DNA of 64,000 nt from positions 1-64,000 of the forward strand of contig JODP01000009.1 of assembly GCA_000719025.1 (NCBI GenBank). The letters run 5' to 3'. A model generated the notes under the pieces. That model saw nothing but the letters and a program-made list of their open reading frames with translations, did not search any database and had not been told where the DNA came from. The position numbers and the translations under genes are program-made. Position 1 is the stretch's first letter; every line of letters starts with the position of its first letter. This DNA is from Kineosporia aurantiaca JCM 3230. GTDB lineage: Bacteria; Actinomycetota; Actinomycetes; Actinomycetales; Kineosporiaceae. Shown here piece after piece: positions 1-8,110 of the stretch.

Positions 1-92
1 CGCCCGGTCCCATTCCGAACCCGGAAGCTAAGCCTGCCAGCGCCGATGGTACTGCACTGGTTACGGTGTGGGAGAGTAGGACATCGCCGGAC
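1..92 (+). rRNA. rrf: 5S ribosomal RNA, 3' part (5' end outside window)
   Basis: The first 92 bases match the conserved 3' three quarters of actinobacterial 5S rRNA, including CCCATTCCGAACCCGGAAG and the closing GGGAGAGTAGGAC..CGCCGGAC. The 5' strand of the terminal helix lies before the window, so this is the distal end of an rRNA operon transcribed rightwards. Confidence 0.95.
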
Positions 93-110
93 ATAATTTG
101 AGAGAAAGAC

Positions 111-160
111 AGTAATGGCGGCCCCCATCCAGATTCTGGATGGCGCGGGCCGCCATTACT
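111..160. terminator. Nested hairpin terminator shared by 5S rRNA and the facing oxidoreductase gene
   Basis: A perfect 14-bp outer stem (111-124 with 147-160) encloses a perfect 8-bp inner stem (125-132 with 136-143). No long T tract follows. The stop codon of the leftward gene (156-158) lies inside the distal arm, so the hairpin can end transcripts from both sides. Confidence 0.8.
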
Positions 161-1076
161 GCGTTTGGCGTTCTTGAAGAACCGCCTCCCGCACGGCCGG
201 AGCGATTTCCTCCGCCCAAAGCCGCAGCTCCGCGTCGTCCATTGTTCCGTAGCTCGTCGCAAACACCGTGAAGCCGTTCGCCCCGAACTCGACCACGGCT
301 CTGGTCAGCTCCTCAGTCCACTGCCGCACCGAACCTCCCACCCAACGTCCCTCATCATCGCGCGTCAGGCGCAGGTCGGAGGAAGTGATCCGGCCGGGCA
401 GATTGAAGATCGTCCGTACCTCGCCCGGCACCCGACCGGCACTTACGGCGGCGTCATCAATCACCGGACGTGACTCCCGGTACAGCCGACTCAGCCAGTC
501 AGCGCCGTGCCCCGGGATCCATCCGTCGGCAACGCGACCGGTGGCGGCCAACGACCGGGGGCCGACCGATCCGGTCCAGATCGGGAAGGCCGCCGGGGCC
601 GGCTTAATGTTGGCGACTGAATAGTGCTTGCCGGTGAAGGTCACGGCCGGTCCTGCTGTGGAGAGCAGCTTGATCAGCGTGATGCCTTCTTCGAACGCCT
701 CAACCGCAGCGGCGGGAGAGAGCCGGGGCACGCCGAGGTCGGCGATTCGGTCCCAGCGTCCGCCGGCACCCACGCCCAGCGCGATCCGGCCGGAAGCGAG
801 CTGGGCCAGCGAGGTCATGGTGCGGGCGAGGAGGGCGGGCGGACGGGTGGGCAGATTGGTGACGTTGACGAAGCCCGAGATGCTCGAGGTCTGGCCGAGC
901 AGAAAGCCCAGCGAGGCGTAGGCATCCAGGTAATTGTGCAGGTAAGGATGGTCGGAGACGGAGAAGTGGTCCAGGCCCAGGGCATCCGCGGCCATCACGG
1001 TCCGGGTCAGGCCGGCCGGATCGGTCGCGTCCGCGCCGAAGCCGAACACCACTGGGCGCTCCGCGAATCCCGCCAT
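156..1076 (-). CDS. LLM-class (luciferase-like, probably F420-dependent) oxidoreductase
   Basis: A 306-residue single-domain TIM-barrel protein of the bacterial luciferase-like family. Family-typical segments are SDHPYL near residue 41, LPTRPPALLAR near 79, GRIALGVGAGG near 98, PIWTGSVGPRSL near 170 and RVADGW near 185. Members are flavin or F420-dependent dehydrogenases or monooxygenases; the substrate cannot be read from sequence. The ATG at 1076 is chosen because GGGAGGA lies five bases before it; an upstream in-frame start at 1133 would run through the promoter. The gene stands alone and carries a palindromic operator over its promoter that recurs upstream of the marR gene at 7261, so control by that MarR is likely (inference). 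Confidence 0.88.
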   Translation of the reverse strand: MAGFAERPVVFGFGADATDPAGLTRTVMAADALGLDHFSVSDHPYLHNYLDAYASLGFLLGQTSSISGFVNVTNLPTRPPALLARTMTSLAQLASGRIALGVGAGGRWDRIADLGVPRLSPAAAVEAFEEGITLIKLLSTAGPAVTFTGKHYSVANIKPAPAAFPIWTGSVGPRSLAATGRVADGWIPGHGADWLSRLYRESRPVIDDAAVSAGRVPGEVRTIFNLPGRITSSDLRLTRDDEGRWVGGSVRQWTEELTRAVVEFGANGFTVFATSYGTMDDAELRLWAEEIAPAVREAVLQERQTQ

Positions 1077-1092
1077 GGTCGTCCTCCCGATA

Positions 1093-1107
1093 GTTCGTGC
1101 CACGAAC
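1093..1107 (-). promoter_or_regulatory. 15-bp palindromic operator, candidate MarR site, over the oxidoreductase promoter
   Basis: GTTCGTGCCACGAAC is a perfect odd palindrome centred at 1100. It overlaps a good leftward promoter: -35 TTGCCG (1133-1128), 17-bp spacer, -10 TATGTT (1110-1105). The 13-bp core TTCGTGCCACGAA occurs again at 7282-7294 before marR. Confidence 0.7.
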
Positions 1108-1142
1108 ATAAGAGCTGGCGGCCCGAACGGCAAGGGGCGGGA

Positions 1143-3296
1143 TCAGGTGGTTCGAATGGGACAGATCCGGAGGATGTCCTCCAGCGGCTCGGGGCGGCTG
1201 AGGTGGTAACCCTGACCGTAGGTGATGTCGAGCTGCCGCAACGCGGCCATTTCCGGGGCGGTCTCGATGCCCTCGGCGATCAGGGCGGCACCGGTCTTGG
1301 CACCGAAGGCCTGGAGTGAGGCGGCCATGGCCTGCTTCGCCTGGTCCTTGTCGATGCCGCGGACCAGGCTGATGTCGAGCTTGATGAAGTCCGGGACCAG
1401 GGCGAGGATGTGGTGCATGCTGGCAAAGCCGGCCCCGGCGTCGTCGACGGCCAGGCGCAGGCCCTGCCCGCGCACCGAACGCAGACTGGCGTTGACGGTG
1501 TCGTAGTCCTCGATCGCCTCGTGCTCGGTCATCTCCAGCACCACCCGATCCAGCGGCAGTTCGTTGATCATCCGGGTGAACTCGGGAGTGAGCAGCGTGG
1601 TGGGGGAAACGTTGAGGAAGAGCAGCCCGTCGATCACGGAGAGGGAGGCGACGGCGTTGCGGGCCGCGCGCAGTTCCAGTTGGGGGCCTACGCCGTGGGT
1701 GGCCGCACGGGCGAACCACTCGGCCGGCGAAGGGCCGTCGCTGGGGAAGCGGCTGAGCGCTTCGAGGCCGAGATGGCTGAGGTTACTGAGGTTATGGATC
1801 GGCTGATAGACGACGGTCGGGCCGCCTTGGGTCAGGAACCGGTCCAGGTCGCGGATGAAGTCGTGGCGTTCGTCGTCGCGGACGTCCTCCGACTCGACCA
1901 GGCGCATCACGACATCGCCGACCCCGCGCAGGACCTGGGCGTCCCGTTCGCTCAGGTCGGGCTTTTCGGAGACGGAGAACGCGCAGAGCGTTCCGTAGAG
2001 CTCGCCGTCCGGGCGCCGCAAAGGCACTCCGAGGTAGGCGCCGATACCCAATCGCTCGGTCACCGGCAGCTCGCGCAGCACGGGATTGGCCTGCGTTCTG
2101 GGGGTCACCGCGGGCAGCGAGCCGTCGGCGATCAGCTTGCAGTACGACCCGGCCGCGGGTTCGACGGTTCCCGCCCTGATGGGTAGCTCTACCGAGGTGA
2201 CCAGATTCCGGAACTGACGTTGGGTGCCTTCGAAGCGGTTGACGAACACAACGTCCATTCGCAACTGGTTCTTGAGCAGATCGAGCACGGCGTCGACGCT
2301 GTTCAGAGGGCTGCTCGAAGGCATCGGGCTGATGACCGTGGGCGCCGAACGGGGCCGGGGTACGCTCGGGCCGCGTTCGTGGGACCGCTTCTTGTCCACA
2401 TACATTTCAGCGTCCGCCTGGCGCCAGGCGTCCAGCAGTCCGGCACTCGCACTGCGCTGGGCCAGCCCGACGGAAACGCTGATCCCGACCTCGCCGAGCC
2501 GGGTAATGACGTCATCGACGACCCGTTGTCCCTGTTCCTGCGTCGTCTGCGGTAGCAGGACACCGAACTCGTCGCCGCCCAGTCGCGCGACGGTGTCGCT
2601 GCGACGCAAGCGGGCGCCCAGTTCGGCCGCGGTCCGGACCAGCAGCTGATCTCCGGCCTCGTGCCCTTCCTCGTCGTTGATCTGCTTGAGCCCGTTCAGG
2701 TCGAAGATGACAATCGTGGCGGTGGTCCCGAACCGGGCGGCGCGATGTTCTTCCCGGGCCAGGGCGACATCCCAGGCCCGCCGGTTCCCGACCGAGGTGA
2801 GCACGTCCTGGTGCGCGGCCTGTTCACTGCGCTCGGCCCGCCGGACCTCCTCCGCCAGCCGCAGCTCGTGCGAGAGCATCACCCCGAGGATCTGGGCCTG
2901 CCGATGGATCACCGCCATGACCGCCTGCAGGTCCGGACGCTGGTCGAGGTCGAAGCCGCACAACGTGCCCAGCACCAGCCCGTCCGGGGCAGTGACCGGA
3001 ACCGTGGCACAGGCGCCTATTTCGGTGACGAATTTCGCCAGGGCCGGCACCTGGGCCGTGTCGGGAATGCACATCGGCACCGTGCCCTCGAGCACCAGGG
3101 AGCAGATGCTGTCGGCCCAGGACCGGACCTGCCCGGCCGCGAAGTTCATCCGGTTGTCCACCGCGGCCAGGACGACCTGTTCGTCGCCGTCCCGCCGAGA
3201 GACGTTCCAGCTCTTCAGTCCCACCCGTTCGCGCAAGTCCTCGAGGATGAGCGTGGCCGCGTTCTCGAACGCGGCGAGCTCCGGTGAAACCGTCAC
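1143..3296 (-). CDS. GAF-GGDEF-GAF-EAL cyclic-di-GMP signalling protein
   Basis: A 717-residue soluble protein with two GAF-like sensor domains (about 10-150 and 335-465), a diguanylate cyclase domain (165-310) with intact GGDEF at 240-244, and a phosphodiesterase domain (480-712) with EALSR at 512, DDAGAG, KLD and AEGIET, all compatible with activity. It could both make and degrade cyclic-di-GMP, gated by a small ligand or redox signal; the ligand is unknown. There is no membrane segment. The GTG at 3296 has no clear Shine-Dalgarno sequence. The gene is divergent from a chemoreceptor, which fits a motility role by inference only. Confidence 0.93.
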   Translation of the reverse strand: MTVSPELAAFENAATLILEDLRERVGLKSWNVSRRDGDEQVVLAAVDNRMNFAAGQVRSWADSICSLVLEGTVPMCIPDTAQVPALAKFVTEIGACATVPVTAPDGLVLGTLCGFDLDQRPDLQAVMAVIHRQAQILGVMLSHELRLAEEVRRAERSEQAAHQDVLTSVGNRRAWDVALAREEHRAARFGTTATIVIFDLNGLKQINDEEGHEAGDQLLVRTAAELGARLRRSDTVARLGGDEFGVLLPQTTQEQGQRVVDDVITRLGEVGISVSVGLAQRSASAGLLDAWRQADAEMYVDKKRSHERGPSVPRPRSAPTVISPMPSSSPLNSVDAVLDLLKNQLRMDVVFVNRFEGTQRQFRNLVTSVELPIRAGTVEPAAGSYCKLIADGSLPAVTPRTQANPVLRELPVTERLGIGAYLGVPLRRPDGELYGTLCAFSVSEKPDLSERDAQVLRGVGDVVMRLVESEDVRDDERHDFIRDLDRFLTQGGPTVVYQPIHNLSNLSHLGLEALSRFPSDGPSPAEWFARAATHGVGPQLELRAARNAVASLSVIDGLLFLNVSPTTLLTPEFTRMINELPLDRVVLEMTEHEAIEDYDTVNASLRSVRGQGLRLAVDDAGAGFASMHHILALVPDFIKLDISLVRGIDKDQAKQAMAASLQAFGAKTGAALIAEGIETAPEMAALRQLDITYGQGYHLSRPEPLEDILRICPIRTT

Positions 3297-3420
3297 ATGC
3301 TTATGTCGGTCACGATGGCACCCGGGTTTACCGGCTAGGAAGGACCGCTCAACTTCGGACCCGGACGCCCGACGAAACAGGGGGTCCGGCCGCCTCCGGC
3401 CGGGACGAGGGGAGCAGGAC

Positions 3421-5028
3421 GTGCTGGTTCAGCTACGCAAGGTCCGGATCGGGACGCGGCTGGGCGTGGCCTTCGCCGTGGTGGTGCTCCTGCTGACCAC
3501 GGCGACCGGGGCCGCGCTGGTGGGGATGTCGAAGCAGCGGGCGTCCGAGGCCCGGATCGAGCGGTTGAGTGATCTGGTGCAGGTCGTCGACAAGGTCTCC
3601 TTCTACAACGCGGACATCTCCGGCTGGCAGGTCGCCTACGCCTGGGACACCCGCCGGCCGGGCGTGAAGAACCCACTGTCCGACGACTCGCCGAACCGGG
3701 CCGGGTTCCTGGCCGACAAGGCGAAACTGCTGGCCTACCTCCAGGCCTTCCCGGTCTCCTCGATGACCGCGTCCGAGAAGACGACGTTCGCCGCCCTGAC
3801 CCAGAACTGGACCACCTACTTCGCCTCCGACGACAAGGCCAAGGCCCTGTTCGTGGCCGGGCGTCTGGACGCCGGTGACGCGGAGATCCTGGACGTCGGG
3901 TACACCAGTTACGGCAAGCTGCTCGAGGAGACCGACGCCATCGCCAAATCGGTGAATGCCCGTATGGCCACCGAGAGGTCCGATTCGGCCGGCACCGCCC
4001 GCACGGTCAGGATCCTGGTCATCAGCATCCTGTTGCTTGCCATCGCTCTGGCCGGCCTGCTGGCATACGTCGTCACGCGGAGCATCACTGGTCCGCTCCA
4101 GCACACGGTGGCTGCGTTGCGCCGCGTGGCTTCCGGTGACCTGACGGAGACCCTGGTCCCGGCCGGGAACGACGAGGTGACCACCGCCGACATCGCGCTG
4201 ACCGAGGCCGTGAAGAACACCCGGGCCGCGGTCGAGGCGATGACCCACGGCTCCAGCACCCTGACCTCACTGTCGGCCGACCTGAACCGGACCGCGGCCA
4301 AGCTCTCGGCCAGCAACAACGAAAGTGCCCAGCAGGCCGGGCGAGTGGCGGCCGCGGCGGACGACATCTCCACCAACGTGCAGACGGTTGCGGCCGGCAG
4401 TCAGGAAATGGGCCAGTCGATCCAGGAGATCGCCACCAACGCCACCGAGGCCGCCAACGTTGCGGCCCAGGCCGTCGGGAGCGCCGAGTCGACCAGCCGG
4501 GTGGTCGGCCGGCTGGGGGAGGCCTCCGCCGAGATCGCCGGCGTCGTGCAGGCGATCACCGCGATCGCCGAGCAGACCAACCTGCTGGCCCTGAACGCCA
4601 CCATCGAGGCCGCCCGGGCCGGTGAATCGGGCAAGGGCTTCGCCATCGTGGCCAACGAGGTCAAGGAGCTGGCCCACCAAACCGCCCAGGCCACCGAGGA
4701 CATCGTCCAAAAGGTGCAGGCCATCCAGTCCGACACCAGTGCCGCGGTCGCCGCGATCAGCGAGATCTCCGAGGTGATCGACCAGATCAGCACCTTCCAG
4801 AACACCATCGCCGCGGCCGTCGAGGAGCAGACCTCGGTGACGGCGGAGATGTCGCGCAACGTCTCCGGGGCCGCCGCCGGATCCGGGGAGATCGCCGCCA
4901 ACGTCGCCCTGGTCGCCCGGGCCACCGAGCAGACCTCGGCCGAACTGGCCGAGGTGGGCGCCGCCGCCGTGGCCCTGGACGCTTCGTCGCAGGAACTTCG
5001 GGACGTGGTCCGGCGATTCCGGATCTGA
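3421..5028 (+). CDS. Methyl-accepting chemotaxis protein
   Basis: A 535-residue transmembrane chemoreceptor. TM1 spans about 15-37, a roughly 160-residue helical extracellular sensor follows (four-helix-bundle type), TM2 is 197-219, then HAMP and a long cytoplasmic signalling coiled coil. The highly conserved hairpin tip is present near 380-400 (EQTNLLALNATIEAARAGE). It would cluster in the membrane and control CheA, which is not in the window. Start GTG 3421 is supported by GAGGGGAG ending eight bases upstream; the open frame extends far upstream only because it overlaps the opposite-strand gene. No CheB/CheR-binding pentapeptide is seen at the C-terminus. The ligand is not predictable. Confidence 0.95.
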   Translation: MLVQLRKVRIGTRLGVAFAVVVLLLTTATGAALVGMSKQRASEARIERLSDLVQVVDKVSFYNADISGWQVAYAWDTRRPGVKNPLSDDSPNRAGFLADKAKLLAYLQAFPVSSMTASEKTTFAALTQNWTTYFASDDKAKALFVAGRLDAGDAEILDVGYTSYGKLLEETDAIAKSVNARMATERSDSAGTARTVRILVISILLLAIALAGLLAYVVTRSITGPLQHTVAALRRVASGDLTETLVPAGNDEVTTADIALTEAVKNTRAAVEAMTHGSSTLTSLSADLNRTAAKLSASNNESAQQAGRVAAAADDISTNVQTVAAGSQEMGQSIQEIATNATEAANVAAQAVGSAESTSRVVGRLGEASAEIAGVVQAITAIAEQTNLLALNATIEAARAGESGKGFAIVANEVKELAHQTAQATEDIVQKVQAIQSDTSAAVAAISEISEVIDQISTFQNTIAAAVEEQTSVTAEMSRNVSGAAAGSGEIAANVALVARATEQTSAELAEVGAAAVALDASSQELRDVVRRFRI

Positions 5029-5050
5029 GCTGACAAAACCGCCAGGCCCC

Positions 5051-5064
5051 TAGTCTCAGTACTT
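5051..5064 (+). promoter_or_regulatory. Promoter -10 box of a leaderless-type gene
   Basis: TAGTCT (5051-5056) lies eight bases before the ATG at 5065 and no Shine-Dalgarno sequence is present. CTGACA at 5030-5035 is a possible -35 with a short 15-bp spacer. Confidence 0.5.
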
Positions 5065-6024
5065 ATGGAGAGCATCACCAAGAACCGGCAGACGCCGGAC
5101 ACCCTGCGGGCGATGGTGGCCCGGGCCTACGGGCCCGAGCAGGTCATTGAGGACGATGGTGACTGGGTTGCCGAGCTCGGTCACGGTTGGTTCAACGTGG
5201 CCTACCGGATCCGGCTACGCGACGGCCGTCTGGTCGTGCTGAAGATCGCCCCGCCGCCGGACATCGAGGTGATGACGTACGAGCGTGGGGCGATGGCCAC
5301 CGAGCTGGCGGCGTTGCGGCTGGTCGCCGAGCAGACCGCGGTGCCGGTGCCCAACGTCGATTTCGCCGATCAGAGTCACGAACTGTGCGATGCAGACTAC
5401 TTTTTCATGCCGTTCATCGAGGGGGAGAATCTGGGGACGCTTGCGGACATCACTCCTTACCGGGAGGCTCTGGGCGTCATCAACCGTCAGCTGAACGAGA
5501 TCCGGGGGCCCTGGTTCGGCGCTCTGCAAGGCCCCGGCGCGGCGACGTGGCGGGTCTGTTTTCTGGGGAAGATTGAGGACGTCCTGGGTGACGGAGAGCG
5601 CTTGGGCGTCGATCTCGGGTACGGCTATGACGTTGTCCGTGAGGCAATTTCGGCCCGCGCCGACGCGCTGGACGAGGTGGTGGAGCCGCGCTTCGTCGAG
5701 TGGGACCTGTTTCCACTGAACGCCCTGGTCCGCGAGGGGGAGATCGTCGGCATCATCGATCATCAGCGGGCGTTCTACGGTGATCCGCTGATCGAGGCCG
5801 GTTTCGTCGGGATCGACCTGCCGGAGATCTTCGGTGATCCGGCGCCGTTCATGCGGGGATATGGGCACCGCTCGCTCACTGCCGATGAGCGTCGGCGGCG
5901 CTGGCTGTACACGCTGTACCTGGCGCTGATCATGGTGATTGAGACGAAGTTCCGCCAGACCCCGGTGGAGCAGTACGACAAATGCCGCGCGCGGTTGGAC
6001 GTCCTCATCCGAGCAGGCCGGTAA
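5065..6024 (+). CDS. Aminoglycoside-phosphotransferase-like (APH family) kinase
   Basis: A 319-residue protein with the APH/choline-kinase fold. An N-lobe Gly-containing strand (LGHGWFNVAYRI, near 37) and the ATP-binding Lys in VVLKIAP are visible. The catalytic loop reads EWDLFPLNAL (near 213) and the metal-binding segment IIDHQRAFYGDP (near 229). Compared with the common HxDxxxxN loop, His is replaced by Glu while Asp and Asn remain, so catalysis is plausible but the substrate may differ. It may modify an antibiotic or an endogenous sugar or amine. It is followed after 40 bases by a nucleotidyltransferase gene on the same strand. Confidence 0.85.
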   Translation: MESITKNRQTPDTLRAMVARAYGPEQVIEDDGDWVAELGHGWFNVAYRIRLRDGRLVVLKIAPPPDIEVMTYERGAMATELAALRLVAEQTAVPVPNVDFADQSHELCDADYFFMPFIEGENLGTLADITPYREALGVINRQLNEIRGPWFGALQGPGAATWRVCFLGKIEDVLGDGERLGVDLGYGYDVVREAISARADALDEVVEPRFVEWDLFPLNALVREGEIVGIIDHQRAFYGDPLIEAGFVGIDLPEIFGDPAPFMRGYGHRSLTADERRRRWLYTLYLALIMVIETKFRQTPVEQYDKCRARLDVLIRAGR

Positions 6025-6064
6025 TTCGCTGGACGACGCGGTTGCGGTGTTCTTGGCTTGGGTC

Positions 6065-6787
6065 ATGGAACCGTTCTTGGCTGCGATCACGGACCGGCTC
6101 GCCTCGTTGCCGGGGGTCGAGGCGGTCGCCCTCGGCGGCTCGCGGTCCCAGGGGACGGCGCGGCCGGACAGCGACTGGGATCTGGGGATCTACTACCGCT
6201 CCGGTTTCGATCCGCAGTCATTGCGGGACGTCGGCTGGCCCGGGGAGGTTTTCGAGATCGGGGGATGGGGTGGCGGGGTTTTCAACGGGGGAGCCTGGCA
6301 GCGGATCGAGGGTCAGCCGGTGGACATCCACTACCGGGATCTCGCGGTGGTCGAGCGGGAGCTGGCCCGGGCCGGTCGTGGGGAGTTCGGCATCGAGCCG
6401 CTGATGTTCCATCTGGCCGGCATTCCCACCTACCTGGTGGTGGCCGAGCTGGCGATCAATCAGGTGCTGTACGGCGAATTGCCCCAGGTCTCCTCGTATC
6501 CGCCGGCTCTTCGCGAGTCGGCGAGTGCTGAGTGGGCCGGTCGCGCGGCCCTGCATCTGGGGTATGCCGAGAAGAATCATGGGAGGACGCTGCAAAGCGT
6601 TGGTCTGGTGACCGTTGCGGTGACCGAATATGCCCATGCACTGGCTGCTTTGCACGGTCAGTGGGTGACGAACGAGAAGCGCTTGCTGGATCTGGTGGAG
6701 TTGTCCGAAGTCAACCAGCTGATGGGTCTGGCTCCGCTGGAACTCCTGGCCGGCGTCCGTAAGCTGGTTGCTCTTCGGGGTTTATGA
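6065..6787 (+). CDS. Nucleotidyltransferase-fold protein
   Basis: A 240-residue protein whose N-terminus carries the minimal nucleotidyltransferase signature: GGSRSQGTARPDSDWD (near 23-38), i.e. GGS, a spacer and the DxD metal pair, followed by a third candidate acidic position in VDIHYRD (near 87). The helical remainder resembles aminoglycoside adenylyltransferase-type or kanamycin nucleotidyltransferase-like proteins. The reaction would be transfer of NMP to an unknown acceptor. ATG 6065 is chosen over upstream in-frame starts that would extend into the preceding gene; its Shine-Dalgarno is weak. Probably cotranscribed with the APH-like gene, giving a pair of small-molecule-modifying enzymes. 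Confidence 0.8.
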   Translation: MEPFLAAITDRLASLPGVEAVALGGSRSQGTARPDSDWDLGIYYRSGFDPQSLRDVGWPGEVFEIGGWGGGVFNGGAWQRIEGQPVDIHYRDLAVVERELARAGRGEFGIEPLMFHLAGIPTYLVVAELAINQVLYGELPQVSSYPPALRESASAEWAGRAALHLGYAEKNHGRTLQSVGLVTVAVTEYAHALAALHGQWVTNEKRLLDLVELSEVNQLMGLAPLELLAGVRKLVALRGL

Positions 6788-6799
6788 CTGGTTCTACAG

Positions 6800-7261
6800 T
6801 TAGCGGTTCTCGCCGTCCATGAAGACGATCGGGACCTCGTTGTCGACCACGAACCGGCCGAGCAGTGCGGCCAGTGCGGCCCGTTCGTCGGTCGACAGCC
6901 CGTATGTCAAAGCGTCTATCCGGCGGCAGGTCTCGTCGTAGAACACCTGGGCAATGGACGCACCGGGGGGAGTGAGAGACACCATGACGGCCCGCGTGTC
7001 GGCCGGGTCGGCGGAACGGGCCACGAAGCCGTTCGCCTCGGTGCGGTTGACCAGGCCGGTCAGGCTCGACTTGGCCAGCCGCAGGACCGCCCCGAGCTCG
7101 GTCATGCCCAGCGCGCCCGGCATCAGCACGCAGAGCAGCACGCCCTGCTGCGGGGTGATGCCGGCCTCACGGGCGGAGTCGGCATAGACCCGTTCGATCA
7201 GGAAGGAACCCCGGACCAGGGCGGGGACGATGCCCATCACGTCGACCCGGTCCTCGTCCAT
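6800..7261 (-). CDS. MarR-family transcriptional regulator
   Basis: A 153-residue winged-helix regulator. The DNA-binding core MTELGAVLRLAKSSLTGLVN (near 60-79) and wing DPADTRAVMVSLTPPG (near 95-110) are typical; flanking helices form the dimer interface. MarR proteins repress nearby genes until a small phenolic or oxidant ligand is bound. The ATG at 7261 is preferred to the GTG at 7291 because the latter lies inside a palindrome that is best read as its own operator. The same 13-bp core sits over the promoter of the oxidoreductase at 156-1076, so that gene is the best regulon candidate. Divergent from the Myb-like gene. Confidence 0.9.
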   Translation of the reverse strand: MDEDRVDVMGIVPALVRGSFLIERVYADSAREAGITPQQGVLLCVLMPGALGMTELGAVLRLAKSSLTGLVNRTEANGFVARSADPADTRAVMVSLTPPGASIAQVFYDETCRRIDALTYGLSTDERAALAALLGRFVVDNEVPIVFMDGENR

Positions 7262-7281
7262 GCTTCGAGGGTACTCCCGGG

Positions 7282-7294
7282 TTCGTGCCACGAA
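7282..7294. promoter_or_regulatory. 13-bp palindromic operator in the marR / Myb-like intergenic region
   Basis: TTCGTGCCACGAA is a perfect palindrome 21-33 bases upstream of the marR ATG and shares the core of the operator at 1093-1107. It can serve marR autoregulation and possibly the divergent gene starting at 7347. Confidence 0.7.
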
Positions 7295-7334
7295 TGATTA
7301 TCCACAGGTCTCAAACGGAGTGCGATTCGGTAGC

Positions 7335-7346
7335 TATCGTGCCGTT
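7335..7346 (+). promoter_or_regulatory. Leaderless promoter -10 box
   Basis: TATCGT (7335-7340) is exactly six bases before the ATG at 7347, with no Shine-Dalgarno sequence; this decides the start. Confidence 0.6.
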
Positions 7347-8066
7347 ATGGGGGATATCGAGCACGTAAACGCGGGCCTGCCCTGGGCTCCGCACGACAAT
7401 CAGCAGCTCGCCGAATGGCTCATGGCCGGCATCAGTCTCGGTGAGATCGCCAGCCGGATGGGACGCACGTCGGCGGGCATCCGCAGCCAGGCGGTGAAAC
7501 TGGCGCCGCCCGATCTCGGGCTCGGCGCGGGGGAGGTGATCGGCTGGCTGAGGGTGCAGCTGCGGCACGGGCACGACTGGCGCCGGACGCTGGAGGAGAG
7601 GCTGGCCCGGCCGACCCGCAACGGTGACCGCTGGGGTGGGGCGGAGAACGAGCGGCTGGTCGAGGAGCTGAAGGGGCCGCAGTCGTGGGAGGCGATCGCC
7701 CATGCGCACGATCGCACCCGGGGCGCGATCCTGGCGCAGGCGGCCCGGCTGCTGCTTCTGGACGATGAGACGGTCACCTGGTCGCGGTCGAAGAAGGCCG
7801 AGAAACTACGGCGCGAGCTGCAGCGGGACGCCGGCTACGACTGGGAGCGGGCGCTGCAGGTCAATCAGGCCTCGGTGCGCTCACCGGCCTGGGTGTTCGT
7901 CGGGGTCGGGCAGTCGCCCGAGGGTGCGCTGCACGTCCGGGTGGCGGCGACCGAGGCCGCGGCCGAGCGGATCACGGCCGGGGCCGGCGTTCCCGCGGGC
8001 ACGGTCTGGGAGATCTTCGAGCGCGCCGTACTGCCGGACTACGCGGCCGGCGATTCCGAGATATGA
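7347..8066 (+). CDS. Hypothetical protein with two Myb/SANT-like helix-turn-helix repeats
   Basis: A 239-residue soluble protein without a recognised enzyme domain. Two similar segments look like Myb/SANT or trihelix DNA-binding repeats: about 12-50 (WAPHDN..LAEWL..GISLGEIASRMGRT) and about 93-135 (RWGGAENERLVEEL..SWEAIAHAHDRT). Each has the aromatic at the start of helix 1 and a predicted recognition helix. The C-terminal 70 residues are an alpha/beta region with no match I recognise. It could bind DNA or protein; I would not claim a target. It shares an intergenic region, and perhaps the palindromic operator, with marR. Confidence 0.75.
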   Translation: MGDIEHVNAGLPWAPHDNQQLAEWLMAGISLGEIASRMGRTSAGIRSQAVKLAPPDLGLGAGEVIGWLRVQLRHGHDWRRTLEERLARPTRNGDRWGGAENERLVEELKGPQSWEAIAHAHDRTRGAILAQAARLLLLDDETVTWSRSKKAEKLRRELQRDAGYDWERALQVNQASVRSPAWVFVGVGQSPEGALHVRVAATEAAAERITAGAGVPAGTVWEIFERAVLPDYAAGDSEI

Positions 8067-8073
8067 GACGTCA

Positions 8074-8090
8074 TTCTCAGAATTTGAGAA
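8074..8090. promoter_or_regulatory. Inverted repeat upstream of the methyltransferase
   Basis: TTCTCA-GAATT-TGAGAA has perfect 6-bp arms with a 5-bp spacer and sits just before the -10-like TAGCGT (8098-8103). A candidate operator; no regulator is assigned. Confidence 0.45.
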
Positions 8091-8110
8091 GGATTGCTAG
8101 CGTGGAAGAC

